From: Mycogone perniciosa
Lineage: Eukaryota; Ascomycota; Sordariomycetes; Hypocreales; Hypocreaceae
Length of the DNA stretch: 64,000 bases
NCBI GenBank assembly: GCA_025331125.1
Contig: JAOALB010000018.1
Location: 1-64,000, forward strand
Reading direction: 5' to 3'
Shown: in pieces, positions 35,210 through 48,100 of the stretch
Layout of the letters: each line of letters opens with the position of its first letter
Numbering within the stretch: position 1 is the first letter of the stretch
Made by a program: the position numbers and the translations under genes
Notes under the pieces: model-generated
Seen by the model: the letters and a program-made list of their open reading frames with translations, nothing else
What the model was told of the DNA's origin: nothing
Database searches by the model: none

Positions 35210-37444
35210 CCACGACGTGAGACGCAAATCTCTGCGCAGCAGCACGAGGCGGTGACTGAAGAAATGACAGCGAACCATGCATATGTAGATCAGGGCCTTA
35301 ATTCTCGGTGTTTCTTTTGTCCAAGACCCCATATCCCTTGGTCTTGTGCTCCAACAGTGGAGTGAGTGGTCGATCGATATTAGGTGGGTGTTCTTCTCGA
35401 GCGAATCTCACCAGGGCTTTTCGTTGGATAGTAGTTCAGGCCGACCGTTTCAAACAGTTTCGCCAAGCTCATGGGTGAAAATAGGGATGCTTGCACTTTT
35501 CATTCTGGAAGATTCGGCTAGACTAGTCCTTGGGAATTGCTGTTGGTTGGTGCTCTACCGTTGGTTGAATAGTATTTTCATATGTAATCAATATAGTCTT
35601 GACAAATAGTATTTTCGTCATTAGAACAGCCAACAGGATTTGTTTCGTCATGTTTTGTCTCACCGACTCGGTAGCGGCAGCAATTAATATATCAAGCGCC
35701 CCAAAAGCAATATAATATAGGAGGAAGCAGAACCGGACGGGAGATCGACAAACCACTCAGCATCCGGAGGCTAGCCAAAAACTGGACAAGGCGCCTTCAA
35801 AGGTGGATGACATGTCGTAGGCGAGCAGAGCAGGGATCAGATATTTATCACATTTTGTCCCTTGCAGCAGAATGGTGTGATTTAATCCGGAAGTCAGAAT
35901 CTGTCGGTGGTCTTGTTTGAGTACTGCTAGTCCATTAGTACCTATCATACAAAGTAGTACGGTGTATGGGTCATCTCCTCCCCAGACACCGAGATGATCA
36001 CCTTTCTTTCTACTGGTAGTAGTGCCTGCATTGGTGAGGGTCCGTTGGCGGAGAAATGGACATTCTTCGAGGCTGCATTTTCAGTGCCGGGCGGAAATTC
36101 CTCTCATACTAGTTAGAGGGTGAAGCACTACTAGCAGTAAGCAGTAGTATTAGTAAGTAGTGCTACGGAGTACGGAGTACTATGAGTAGCAATTGTTGCC
36201 GATAAGAATTACTGTCGACTTGGAAAAGGAGGCCCATCGTTTCACCAGTCTGGTGACGAGGCGCCAAGGGTAGCCGACTAATACGAGGTTCAATGTGGGG
36301 CACTTGTCATGGCTCAACCGGCTGGAACGGTTCAGATGTTGTCGATTATTAGTACGAGTACTAATAAACGGGGACGGAGGGAGTCGCATCCGCACTCAGA
36401 TAGTAGGGTAGCAGGGTAGCAGTCAGTTTGCTGGTTTTACTACTCGTACGAGATGCTAGAGCAGGAGAATCAGTAGATAGATATTATAACATTTATGGCA
36501 GATGGCGAGATAGAAGAAAATACACAATGAGGAAGATGGGACATTAGACCGAACATTGACGTGCCAACGCCTAACAGAATATGGAAGCTGTACTGCTCGC
36601 ACTACTCTCCCTACTACAAGTGTAGAATAGTCAAACCAAGAGTCTAAAGGTTGTTTCCCCTTTCAATACTACATACGAGTACTAAAAGGCCCGCTTTTCC
36701 TGAAATGAATTGGAGGTGAAATTGTAGGTCGACATCCCATGTTCAACCCTCCACCTAAATTACCCATACTACTATTAGTAGCCGCCACCATAAGATGCCA
36801 AGTTCCATCCCCCTGTCATGTTTGTGGTAAAACGGGCCCTTGCTTGTATACGCGCGACATGGCAAATGTTTTGAAACAAAAAACGGGGTTAGTAGCCGAA
36901 CCACCTCCCGCTGGAGACAACTCATGGCATATAGGCAGGAATAAGCTATTCCCAAACAATGACACTGGAATGCCATGTAGAGAAGAGAGAGTTTACTAGC
37001 TGATTAACATGACGCCGTCACGAACAGAGTTGCAATGCCATTGCTATTGTTAGTATGATGAGTACTCGCACTTGTAACTAGTAGTAGTGCAACCCCGTGG
37101 TCCCGGGACGTGGACCCTCAAATCCATGAGGAGAGATACGAGTAGGCGGGTGCTTGCATGCTAACCCCGGTCAGTCCGAACCACTCGTACAAATGCGGGC
37201 ACTCCAATGTGGGTATAATCCCTTGGGACGTCGGAAACGTTTCGAACGATGGGTATCTGTGGAGTAGCAGAACGGATAAGTCTTCCGTAATCTGGGAGAG
37301 CAAATGGGTATATAAGCATCATCCCACCATCTCTCTTATACCGGATCACTCAGAGCAACATTCCTTACCATAGTCATTCATTCATTCTTTTACACATTCT
37401 TTCTAGCTCCAACCACATTCATTCATTGCTGCAGTATTTCCAAG
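35210..37444. other. 2.2 kb intergenic, repeat-rich
   Basis: No gene is supported. The region is rich in short TAG/CTA and GTAC-type words; two adjoining TACGGAGT words are at 36164 and 36171. The distal end is the AA14 promoter. Confidence 0.5.
37309..37315 (+). promoter_or_regulatory. TATA box of the AA14 gene
   Basis: TATATAA about 130 bases upstream of the ATG at 37445. Confidence 0.6.
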
Positions 37445-38730
37445 ATGCTTGTCTCACTCCCTCTTGTCCTCGCCCTGGCGGCTGGGGCCAATGCCCACGT
37501 TGCTGCCTTTGCCAAGGGCATGTTCTGTGAGGTTTGTACACCCGTTTCTCATCCTTCGAGATCAAAATAGTTTCTCACCAGCGAGTATAGGGCGGTGCCG
37601 ATCCCAACAACTACAACTCCAACGCCAATGACCCCACAAACCCGCTCTGGGACCTCCCCTTCGAGAAATGGTGGATGCAGGCCGACCGCGGATGCAACAA
37701 GGTCCCTCCCCGTGACGGCTCAACACTCAAGCTGCCTGCTGGTGGCAAGTTCACTGTTGAGTTGGCTCACAACCAGGGCCAAACCACCCTGTCCAATGGT
37801 GGCAAGTACACCAGCGACTGGCCCGATGGACAGCAGCACCCCGAGGACTGGGCAGGCCCCGGAAACCCTGCCGACTGCATTCAGACCGACGGTGCCATGC
37901 ACACCAACAACCAGACCATGGCTTCTGGCACTGCTTTCGCCATTTCGTACAACTCCGACATCACCAAGGTCAACATGGCGAACCTGGCCGTTTTCACCGT
38001 GCTTCAGCAGTGAGTCCTATACCATAAGAAAACAACAGGGAGCAATTCAAGCTAACACTAAGGCAGCACTCCCTGGAAGCGTCTGGCTACCTACGATGTC
38101 CCCAAGGACCTGCCTCCTTGCCCTCCTGGTGGCTGCTACTGTGCTTGGGTCTGGATTGCAAATGGCTGTGGCCAGCCCAACATGTGAGAACATACCCCGA
38201 AAGTGTTTACATCCAACACAATAACTGACATTGTCACAGGTTCATGTCCAACTTCAAATGCGAGGTCACTGGCTCAACATCGACCAAGAAGGTCGCCCCT
38301 GCCCAGGTCCCCCGTTGGTGCAAGGGCGATAAGTCCAAGTGTGTGAAGGGCGCCAAGCAGATCGTTGCCTGGCACCGTAAGTCAACTCTCGATATCAGAT
38401 GAATGAATGTATCTCCATACTAATTCATGGACAGAGCAATCCGGCAACAACATCTTCGACAGTGACTTGCCTGCCGGTGCCTACCCCGGATACAACGACA
38501 ACATGGGCTTCTTCGCCGGTGCTCAGAACGATATCTTCCTGCCTGACACCGCCACCCCTGTGCCCTCTTCCACTGTCATTTCTAAGCCTCCCTCTACCAC
38601 TCTGGTTACTTCTACCCGTGTTCCCAGCGTTGCTCCTACTCCCTCTACCACCCTCTCTACCTCTACCTCTAGCTCTACCAAGGTTCCCAGCGTTGTTCCC
38701 AGCCCTCCCCCTGGATCTTGCTCTGGTTGA
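37445..38730 (+). CDS. AA14-type lytic polysaccharide monooxygenase with Ser/Thr/Pro tail
   Basis: Lytic polysaccharide monooxygenases use a copper 'histidine brace' to cleave polysaccharides oxidatively; characterised AA14 members act on xylan coating cellulose. Five exons (introns 37532-37590, 38010-38066, 38184-38239, 38377-38434) give 351 residues. The signal peptide ends ...GANA, so mature residue 1 is His (HVAAFAKGMFC), as the brace requires. The second brace His is likely in DGAMHTNN, and the axial Tyr is likely in CPPGGCYCAWVWIANGCGQ. The block DLPFEKWWMQ and LPAGGKFTVELA also match AA14. After about residue 290 a Ser/Thr/Pro-rich segment (PVPSSTVIS, TLSTSTSSSTK) looks O-glycosylated and could tether the enzyme; no binding module follows. 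It is convergent with the GH79 gene. The family call rests on motif recognition; a divergent AA14-like clade is possible. Confidence 0.85.
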
Positions 38731-39198
38731 GAACAAAAGGGTCATTGACGCACAGCATCTTTTGTTTTTATTTCTGAAAGCTCCGTGAGCTCTCAACATT
38801 CTCCGCGAATGTATTATATAAATTTCCCTGTACTCGCTTAGATATCGATTATAAAGCTATTACAGGCTGGTCTTAATCCGAGACCGCTTTTTGCGGTTTA
38901 GATAATGAACTTCAATATTACGGAGTCTGATTCAATCATGAAGATGACCTAAGATACTCTGAGGACTAAATCCACATTCCCATTATATGTGAAGTGCCGA
39001 CCCAATCAGCGCAGTGATCGGCGAAGGAAGGGAATATGTAGGAAGACAGCCGTGTCTTGATTGATCTGACGGACACCAAGCTCACCACAGGTCAAGTAGG
39101 ATACAAAAAGCTAATAATAAACCAAGAATTAAAAACTCATGTATGCTATTATTATGTTCTCAGACACAGAGAGACAAAGACAAATCTACAAGTCTCGT
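38731..39198. other. Short region between convergent AA14 and GH79 genes
   Basis: A/T-rich 3' flanks of both genes. A TACGGAGT word is at 38919-38926. A small hairpin (AGACCGC TTTTT GCGGTTT) near 38881-38899 may help termination. No gene is seen. Confidence 0.45.
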
Positions 39199-40792
39199 TT
39201 ACTTCCTCACCAAGACAACAGCCTCGGAATCCGCCACAGTAACAACGAGGTTACCATTGCCATCCGCCTGGATCGTACCGTTAGAGTCCCGGCCATTCAC
39301 TCTCGTGGGCTTGCCCTGCGACTCGGCACCGTAGGAGTATCCGTTGAACGTGACGCCCGACTTGTCGTGAGCGCTGCCCGCAGTGAGACGCTTCACCACC
39401 CAAGACGACCGCGCAGCGACCTTGACGGTGTATCTCTTCTGCGCACGGGAGCCCGAGCTGAACTCCTTCAGGTTGAGCACAGCAATGCGGACCAGCTGGC
39501 CGTTGACAAAAGCACCGTATGCTGAGTCCAGGTCCTTGTTGCCGCCCAGATCAATCGTCTGAACTTTAATGGTGTTGGAGTTTGCGAGGAACGTCGCCGC
39601 CGCAAGCTTTCCATAGTACGGCGGCTTGGTATCAACAGCGCCGATGGGTTGCCAGGCCGCATATGGCGAGCCGACAGCCTGGTGGAAGTGAACGCGCTTG
39701 ATGATGCCGGTAGAAGCAGCATTGAGCGAGATCTCCATGGCCCACAGCGCAGCGCCGAAGACGTCAGAGAGACCGGACGCGCCGCCGCCGAAAAGGCTGT
39801 TGTGCTCGCCCAGGATATAGTCAGCATTGATGTTGGACACTGTCTTCGCATACTTGACATGTGCGCCGATGGACTTGGCCACCGAAGTATGGTTCATCAG
39901 AGTTGCCTGAAGCGTCACGCCGGCTTGGGTGGCACCAGCCATGTAGTTGTGGACAGAGATCTGCCTCACATTCTGGGCAGCGCTGCCCTCGGCCTTGAAG
40001 ATGTCGGCAGCGCGCAGCTTGGATCCAGAAGAGCTGAGAGACGGGCTGATGTACTTGATGCGCTGAGCCACGTCGGGGCACGAGCCGTGCAGGAGAGTCT
40101 CGAAGCGCTGCACCATGTCGGTCCACTCCTTGGCATACTGGCTGGCCGAGTAGCTGCTAGGCCGGCGGACATTGGGGTACAAGTCCGGCTCGTTGCCGAT
40201 CTCCCAGAACTCGAGCTGGCCCCTGAGGGCGTTGCAGGCCAGTGGCACGGTGGACTTGAGCGTGTCAAAGCCGGACGAGTTCCACGCCGCGAGGTTGAAC
40301 TGGTGGGAGTAGCGAGTGCCCTGGGGGAATGCGCCGTAAGACTCGAAGAACTTGGTGCCAATGCATTGCCATGCGCCGGTGTCTGCGTGAGGACAGGAGC
40401 TTGCCGTAGGCGTGCTCAAGGTGGAATCGTAGATGGCACGATCGCTGAAGAGGTTTGCGTTAGCTGTATTACACGGTGTTTATCATCTAGTTGTCAACAA
40501 GCCACGTACCCAGAGTTTCCGCCAACTCGAACGACAACAGTGGAGCCTTGTGCGTCGGCCAGGTTCTGGATGAGGTTGGAAGAGTAGACATTGGGGCTCG
40601 ATTTAGATCCTAATTGAAGCTCAGGTTAGTTGGCTGGTACCTTCACAAGTCCTAACCAGCGAATCGACTCAACTTACCGGCAAAAGACGGGAACCCAATC
40701 AGCTCGATGGAGAGACCGACGTATGAATCATACAGCGCTGCTGTCACACAGGACTGCGAGAGCAACACGGACGCGGGGACGATCTTGACCAT
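39199..40792 (-). CDS. GH79 beta-glucuronidase-like glycoside hydrolase
   Basis: Fungal GH79 enzymes release glucuronic or 4-O-methylglucuronic acid from polysaccharides and arabinogalactan proteins. Three exons (introns 40677-40610, 40509-40445) give 486 residues. A leader (VKIVPASVLLSQSCVTAALY) opens the protein, which is probably secreted. The early block YDSYVGLSIELIGFPSF and VVVRVGGNSGD follow. The acid/base Glu157 is in FWEIGNEPDLY and the nucleophile Glu285 in YILGEHNSLFGGG, spaced as expected in this (beta/alpha)8 clan. The C-terminal 120 residues form the usual beta-domain (YTVKVAARSSWVVKRLTAGSAHDKSGVTFNGYSYG). A minus-strand TATATAG lies about 90 bases upstream (40883-40889) and the leader is pyrimidine-rich. 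Position next to an AA14 enzyme fits action on glucuronoxylan. Exact substrate is inference. Confidence 0.92.
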
Positions 40793-42134
40793 TGTGATTC
40801 TCTAGCTTTGCTGCTGAACCTATTCTGCAGAGAGAGGGAGAGAGGGAGACAGAGGGAAAGAGAGTAAGACGCAAGCTCAATGCTATATACTAATCATCAG
40901 TCTTGAGCTATTACCCACGTGTCTCCATAATCTACTAGCTGACAAGGCATCTGTCTATCTAGTACTATTAGTAGTAGTATTACTTCTACGACTAGTCTAT
41001 CCATAGGCTTACTTGTACGAGTTGCTCATACTGCTAGGACTAATACTACTGCATCAACTCACTCCGTACTCATACCAACTCAATGCTTCCGTTCGGGAAC
41101 CTGCAGCATCACCATCAGAACCCCAACCCTAATGATGTGCCGATATATCGACAGGCGTCCATTTTTCCATCTATAGGAGGATTTCCCGTCAGCCACGAAT
41201 AGGCCGCCTTGCCACAATAGGCAAGTTCTATGACGGAATCCCATGAGGATCATTGGACTTAATGTTCCCCACACTTCATCCACATTTTGCCCAGACCAAT
41301 TCCTTTACTTTGCCCAGCTTACATGCTGCATACTGCTAGTTGTGATGCCAACAAGTCGATAAGGACACAAGTCCGAGATTATAGAATCCATTGTCTATGC
41401 ACTCCACCCAATTCAGCATGATTATGGCGTGTTCTCGGACAAAAGCTTGTTTCAAACCCAATATATCGCCGATGCACGGCGTTCATAACGGTCTTCCTCT
41501 TCAATTTACACGCTCCCCTCTGTTGTTAACAGTCTGACTGTCATCAACGCCGTCAGCATCAGACCCGAACCAAGCTAAGATTTTAGTTCCAATATATCGG
41601 ACCGTAAAGCTAATGAGCTCTCTATCTCCGTACCGAGAGAGCCACGTTTACTCCATACTTTGACTCTTATACGAAAGAAAGCGAAACCTAGCTTTACCCG
41701 AACTATCGGTCTGTACTCCGTATTCAGGGCACTTATCGTGCTGACAGAGAGCTCCGAAAGAGTGGCCGTGGCACCTTGAGGGCTAAATCCGCAGTATGAA
41801 TGCATTATATTATCAAGCATACGGAGTATTGTAAGCGTCACTTATCATGCAATAGATACGCCTGTGTCGGCACAAAATTGCCCGAATTCCGCATGCATAG
41901 TACCAGTCAGTATATTAGATACCATCCAACTTACTCCGTATTACAGCCCAGCCTTTTGTTCCAGAGAAACTGCCAGGCGGCAAATTCTGAACCGGCCATT
42001 GCAAATATGGCAGGGCATCCCATCCCGCGAGATACCTATTATAGGAGGTCATGTGTGTGCGTATACTAATACAGCAACTCCACAGCTCCGTTGCCCAATA
42101 GAGGCTCGAGGTTTGCTCCCCTGAATAATTTCCG
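40793..42134. other. Intergenic, GH79 promoter and repeat-rich DNA
   Basis: A purine-rich run (GAGAGGGA-type) at 40832-40870 corresponds to a CT-rich GH79 leader. Four ACTCCGTA/TACGGAGT words cluster at 41061, 41715, 41820 and 41933. No gene is supported. Confidence 0.5.
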
Positions 42135-44507
42135 TCAGAGCCAGTGGGCAAGGTCGATTCCACCTCCAGCCTCCAGCAACGGAAACAAATTTAGTGCCGA
42201 GCTCGGATCGTTGTCATTTACAAGGATGCCGTTCCAGTATGCAGTTTCCGGGGTATGCAGCATCGCCTCACTGAGACCGAGGAACGCCGAGTCGATCTCC
42301 CCCAGTCTTGGCGAAGCCACCGCCTGCAATCCTTGCTGCAATAAGGATCTATCCAGCGATAGACGGCCCCTCCCCATAGTTGTCTCAGGAAGTCTAGTCT
42401 GCAGGTCGACACCATCTCTGTGCTGAGCAGGAGAGCCCGTCAAGGATCTCGCATCGGGGGGGACTAATCCAAATAGCTGACTGGAATTTTCGGTGCGTCG
42501 CAACCTGTCCTGAAGTTCCTGCGACTCGAGGTGTTCCAGTGCAGCCGTGAGCAGTGACTGGGCGATGAAGGAATATTGCCTAGCATGCGCATCACTCTGA
42601 GCGAAATAGTCCATGGCCTGGATGGACATCTTGGTATACTTTTCAAGGAGGCGACCAGACCCTCCAAGCAGCCCCACGCCGAGGACGAGGGAGGATGCGA
42701 AGAGCCACGACCTATGACTAGCATCAGCAGAGCAAAATCTGCGCAATATGACGCCGAGAAATACTTACACAAGCAAGGGGGCCTTGCCCTTCAAAATATT
42801 CCTCTCAATTAGATCCAGAATGGGATCCACCATGAGACTGGCAGCGTCGATACACGCATCCGCCAACTTGGACTTACCCGACATCAGAGCCGATCTGCTA
42901 GACGCCGCAGTGCCATCTCCAAGCCGTCGGCACACCTCGTACATCAGAAAGGGCCTGGAAACGAGCATCACCGCGTAGTAGTAGGTCGACAGCACTTGAC
43001 ACGCACCGATAACATGCGCTTCACCTCGAGCAGCTGGCTGCGCAATACCTTCCTTGAGTCGCCTCAACCAGCGTCCGGCCCAGTCGCGGAGCTGCAGGGA
43101 GATGCCTTCTGTCAGCTGCATGGAGATCTTCTTCCTCGAGTAAATCTCCAGCACGATTCCCTCGACAATAAGCAGGATCTGCACAGATGCGTTGAGCAGA
43201 TCCAACGCCTCATTGCCATCGGCATCTACGGCGCGGTAGGGGACAGTGCAATCGACGTCTGATGTCGCGGGAGGCCGACCCATAGAACTACTGAGGAAAA
43301 GATCAACTACCCGGAGACTTTTCCATAACCTGTCCCTCTGTCGATGGATTTCCAGTCCGAAGCGGGCGTTGACCTCCGTTCTGTGCACACCAATGGAGTA
43401 CGCGGCACGCACCGCGATGCCGAAGAATAAGAAGGCTCCATTGATCTGACAGGAGCATAGCATGTAAATCGTGACAAGGACGAACGCCTGCACCGTTCCG
43501 ACACTGAGATTGTCGCTCAAGTTTGTGTAGGCCTGGTCGCGGGCATAGTCAAAGTATTGCTGGGACAGCTCGTCGTTCTCCGCCTGGAGGCCAATGGCAA
43601 GAACAAGGAAATAGATGATGGACGTCACATCCTCTGGCTTCCGTTCCAGGTTTGCCCACAACAGCAAATCATCCAGCAGCTTGGCGCTATCAAAGAGATC
43701 AACCAGGCTGGTCGTCGTCGACAGATAGGCCTCAACCGCCAGGTTAACATCCAATGGCCGCACCTCTGGGACAGTCTGGTCCTTCAGAGACCGTTTAGAA
43801 TGCCACGCCGGCGCATTCTCCAGAGCCGAGAACCGACTTGTCTGTGGCGCAAATGCATTTTGGCCAACCCTGTTAGTCACAAGCCGCCGGACCGACTGGA
43901 AGAACGATAACGGTGCGCAGTCGCCAATGAAGGTCAGCTTCCCGTGGGCGTCGCACAAGAGGCGGGCCTCGCGCGGCACTTCCGTCTCGTCATCCGCAGC
44001 GGAGGTCTCAGGGCGACCCGTCTCTTCATTGCTTGAGCTCAATCTCGCGCCAACAACCGCCATACCCGGAGCCGCCACGGAAGAAACATCACCGCCACCA
44101 GCTCCCGGCGTCGGCGCTGGAGTCGGCGACAGCGCCGGCGAAGTCCCCCTGATGGACCGAGTCCGAGATTCAGGCACAGACGAAGGCGGTGACGTCGGAA
44201 GCTGCTGCGTCTGCGTCGTTGGCGTTGCGATTTGCCTTCTTCGTTGCCGTGGCGAATAACGACATTCCTGTGGCCTCTGACGTTCCGCGCAATATCCGCA
44301 GGGAAGCTTGCCGTCGCATCTCACCTTGCGAGATTTGCACCCATCGCAGGCATTGGCAATGCGGTTCCGGATATAGCGAACGGGTTCGGATACGGTGGCG
44401 TTTTCCATTTGATGTTGCACTGGAACTGGAACTGGAAACCCATCTTCCGTCTGGGGGATCCAAGTCAAGGATTCAAGCGGGTTATCCCAACAGTAAATAT
44501 TCAGCAT
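42135..44507 (-). CDS. Zn2Cys6 transcription factor near the AA14/GH79 pair
   Basis: Two exons (intron 42768-42712) give 771 residues from the ATG at 44507; an in-frame ATG at 44408 (MENATVSEP) is an alternative start. The zinc cluster has Cys at about 54, 57, 64, 70, 73 and 82 (spacing 2-6-5-2-8) in NACDGCKSRKVRCDGKLPC. A long Pro/Thr/Ser-rich linker follows. The fungal-specific domain has the classic order: DVNLAVEAYLSTTTSLVDLFD, LVLAIGLQAE, FVLVTIYMLCSCQINGAFLFFGIAVRAAYSIGVHR, and the WKSLRVVDLFLSSSMGRPP signature. It ends with a helical C-terminal part of about 190 residues. Nuclear, DNA-binding. Being next to GH79 and AA14, it could control plant-polymer genes, but sequence does not identify it as a known xylanase regulator. 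Confidence 0.9.
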
Positions 44508-45132
44508 CGGAAGCACTGTGCAGCGGCTATTCTAGATATATCGATTGGGCCAGTAGGCGGTTACAGTGCCGATTGTGCGACGGAAGCACTGTAGAAGCAC
44601 CGTCATGGATATGGCTAGTACTAGTAGTCGTAATATTACGTACCTAGGTACTTGATAATCAGCATACAACAAACATCTCAAAGGCCCGGATGCAATGGCA
44701 GGATGGGCTGTTTATGTATCCGCGTCCGACTGCATGCCGGAGATCATTCGGGGCGGTGCAGACAACACGAGGCGCGTGATGCTTTCTTTTTTTTTACATC
44801 CGAAAGAGGCGGCATGACGATATTCTACTATATCGTAGCCTGTACGAAGTACAGAGGCGTCTCACAAGGCAACGTAGTAGACTAGGATAACCAGTGTACA
44901 ATCTTATACTCAAGAGTTCAATACTATTCGTCTCAGCGCATATCAATACAACAGTCGTACAATGAAGGAATTCCATATGCAAGCCTGCACCACTGCCATG
45001 TCCCAAACGCCAATGCCCATATATTCCATCGTTACCAAGAGCTCGGTCATAAGGGTCTGAATCTGATGCTGCAAAGGCACAACAGACAGACGACTGTGAA
45101 AAGCAAAACAATTCAATATTCCAAGTCCAGTC
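44508..45132. other. Promoter of the Zn2Cys6 gene
   Basis: The stretch includes the palindrome GTACCTAGGTAC (44640-44651), a T-rich run near 44785-44794 and the 3' flank of the kinesin gene. No gene is seen. Confidence 0.45.
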
Positions 45133-48100
45133 TCACCTCAACGCCAGACTTCCTCTGCTGTCCAACCGCCGATGTCCGGTTGCAGCTCCGGCAGCTCCGC
45201 TCCCAACACTAATCGTGACACGACGAGCTGTGTCCAGGCCCTCCAGCCGTAAGCCGCTCCCCATATTCATCCGCCTTGCCTGTCCGGCAGTGAAGCTCCT
45301 ATCTGACTTGATATCCGGTGGCGAGCAGGTCAATGGCGGGCTACGTCTGCGCTCCAGACTTGCACGTCGATGACGCGAGATGCCGTTGGTGGTGCTCGCC
45401 AGACTTGGCAAACTCGGCCGTGATATGAGGGTCCTTTCACCAGTGAGGGAACCGATGGACGATACGCGCCTAGCAACGGGAACGGAGCTTCCGGCCAAGA
45501 GACTCAGCCTGCGAGGTTTCTTGACGGAATTGATGGCGCTACGGAGCTTGCGGGCGTCTATCGTGCTTGACTCCGAGTCAGAGCCAGAGGCTCCAGGAGG
45601 GTTATTCTCATCCATAATGGTCTGCAGTGAATGAGGGCTTCGCCTCAGTTTCGGAATAGACTGGGATGGCGGGGACAGATTGCCTGCTTTGGCGATATCC
45701 AAAGACCTGAGGGCAGGCGCTCTGTCTGACTCTGGTGAGCTTGAGGCACGCAGGTTGAGGGTCAGAGTTGGGGGTGATGGCACAGGCGATCCAGTTGCAG
45801 ACGGCAACCTCGAAGCCTTCGAGAGAAATCCGGCCTGAAATCTGCCCGACTTCGAAGCCAAAAAGCTAGGTGCTTCTGGTATCTCTAGCGTTACAGTTGA
45901 CTCATCATCCAATACCGGCCGTTTCGGGGTTGGTGAGTTCGGCTCAATGACCGTCTTCAATGGAGATGACTGCGCCGAAGAGCCCAGGAACTCCTGCGGC
46001 GTCTTTTCAAAATCAGCCAAGGTACCATCCTCGGTCTCGTCGTCTCTCCATCTGACTCCACGGCTTTTTGCCTTCTTAACGGGTGTGAAGCTCACGCCCT
46101 TTTTTGTCATGCCCGCTGCCTTACGTCTTCTGGGCGACGACTTCATCGGGCTTGCAAAGACATGCTCGTTCTGTACCGCAACAATTGCAGGGGGCACTAA
46201 TGGCTTCACGTAGCCCGAGATTGACTTCCTTTTCTTTGGCGTGCCTTTGCGCCTTGGCGAGAAGACTTCAGGCACGGGAAGTGAGCCATCAGGCTTGACA
46301 ACCTGAGAGGCGGCTGTAAATCCTGTCTGAAGTAAACGGGCAATGATCTCCTTAGCATGTGCAACTGCACTCTCCTCGTCCATAGAGAGGGTGTCGGAAA
46401 GAGATGACAATATCTCAAACTGAGCTGTGAGAAGCACCTGCATCATGGCCGCGTCGCCCGCCTTTTCTTGTTCAAGAACTTCTTGATAGGCTTCGCGGTT
46501 GAAGTTGGTCTTAAGAAGCTCTGCCTCACGAGTCAGACTAGCAATTTCGCCAGTGTGAGCGCCCTCAACTGCATCGAGCTGCTTGATGCCGTGTGTAAGT
46601 GCGGTATCGATGTAGCGTTCCCAAGGCGACTTCTCCAGCTTCTGATGAATGTGATGTCTGCTGTTCTCCAGTTCCAGCAAGATTCCCCGTGCCGTCTTGC
46701 GAATGGTTGTGAGGCTTTGCGGCATGTCGTCTTCATCGCCTCTCTGGTCAGCAACGGTGTCGAAGGCCGCAATCCATGCTGACAAAAGGCTGATGCGCCG
46801 CTCAAAGAGCTTCAATTTCTTCATATTGTTGATGCGCTCCCGACGCTCTGCCTCAGAGTTGTCAAAGGCAGCCCGCAATCGTTGAACCGCCTCCCGGGAA
46901 ATAACGTCACGCTTCTCGCATTGCTTCCGGAACTTGGCAAAGAACATCTTCTCTGAATCCTTCTGCTGCGCCCTCAGCTCATTGATCAGCGCCATTTGCT
47001 CGTCAATTTTGATCAGGAAATCCTTGACATGGCGGTTGACGTTGAATACGTTGCGCGTCACCTTGGTCTGGATGTTCTTGGCTCGGTTTGCATATCGCAG
47101 GGTATTTTGGGTCTCGTCGTAGTGAGCACTAGAAGGCGAAACACAAACAATCATGACTGTCTTGCAATTGCCTCCCAACGAGAACTTGAGGAGTCGGGTC
47201 AACTTGCTGTTGCGGTACGGCACATGTGCCTTCTGGCGCTTGTCGCAGAGGGCGTTGATACAGCCGCCCAGGGCGAGCAGGGATTTATTAATGTTGGCTC
47301 CTTCGGTGAGACGCTCTCCTCGGTTCTTGGTGACTGATGCGCGCTCAGAGCCTGCCAGATCGATGATGCTAAGTGTGGCCATAGTGTGAGGCTCGTTGAC
47401 ATCGGCATTTCTGTCCTTCTGCGCCACGTTGATCTGCAGCACGGCGTGCGACCGAGAAGATGTTGCGTTTGCTTCAGTAGGCGACACCGTTCGATACTCG
47501 TTTCCTTGAACGATCATATCCATCACTTCCTGAACGTCCTTGGGGTGATGACTGCTTAATCCCGGGACGGTGACTGCTTGATTGCTGTCCTCACGGAGCG
47601 ACAGGCCAGCCTTGCTTCCACCAGGTATCAACAAATCTCGAATCGTCTCGTTGTAAATCTCCAAGTAGCTGAGACTCAACTCAGTCTGCTTTTCCTGACT
47701 CCGCTCCTCGATCTTCTCAAACAACTCCTTCATGGTCAAGAAGATGATGCCAGGGTGCTGCGCCGTACCCGTAATAGTGTGTGTTTTGCCGCAGCCGGTG
47801 GCACCATAGGCGAACACAGTGGCATTGTATCCGTCCAATACGCTGTCAAGCAGGCTCCTTGTGGTTCCCTCGTAGACTTCGGCCTGTGTTATGTTGTCGT
47901 CGAAGACACGATCGAAAGCAAAGACTTGGTCTTTTACCTTTTTCGATGTTGGAATGACTGATCTAGTGAACTTTTGCACGGGGTTATCTTCAGGAGGGTC
48001 GAATATCCTGAGAACATTTTTTGTCAGCAGACAACACTTGATTGGTGAGGAAGCAGATGAGGGGGGCAAAGGTGATGCATACAGACAGCGATCATCGACG

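Noticed and set aside
39649..40587. 312-residue plus-strand open frame
   Set aside because: It is the antisense shadow of the GH79 exon, whose catalytic motifs are clear.
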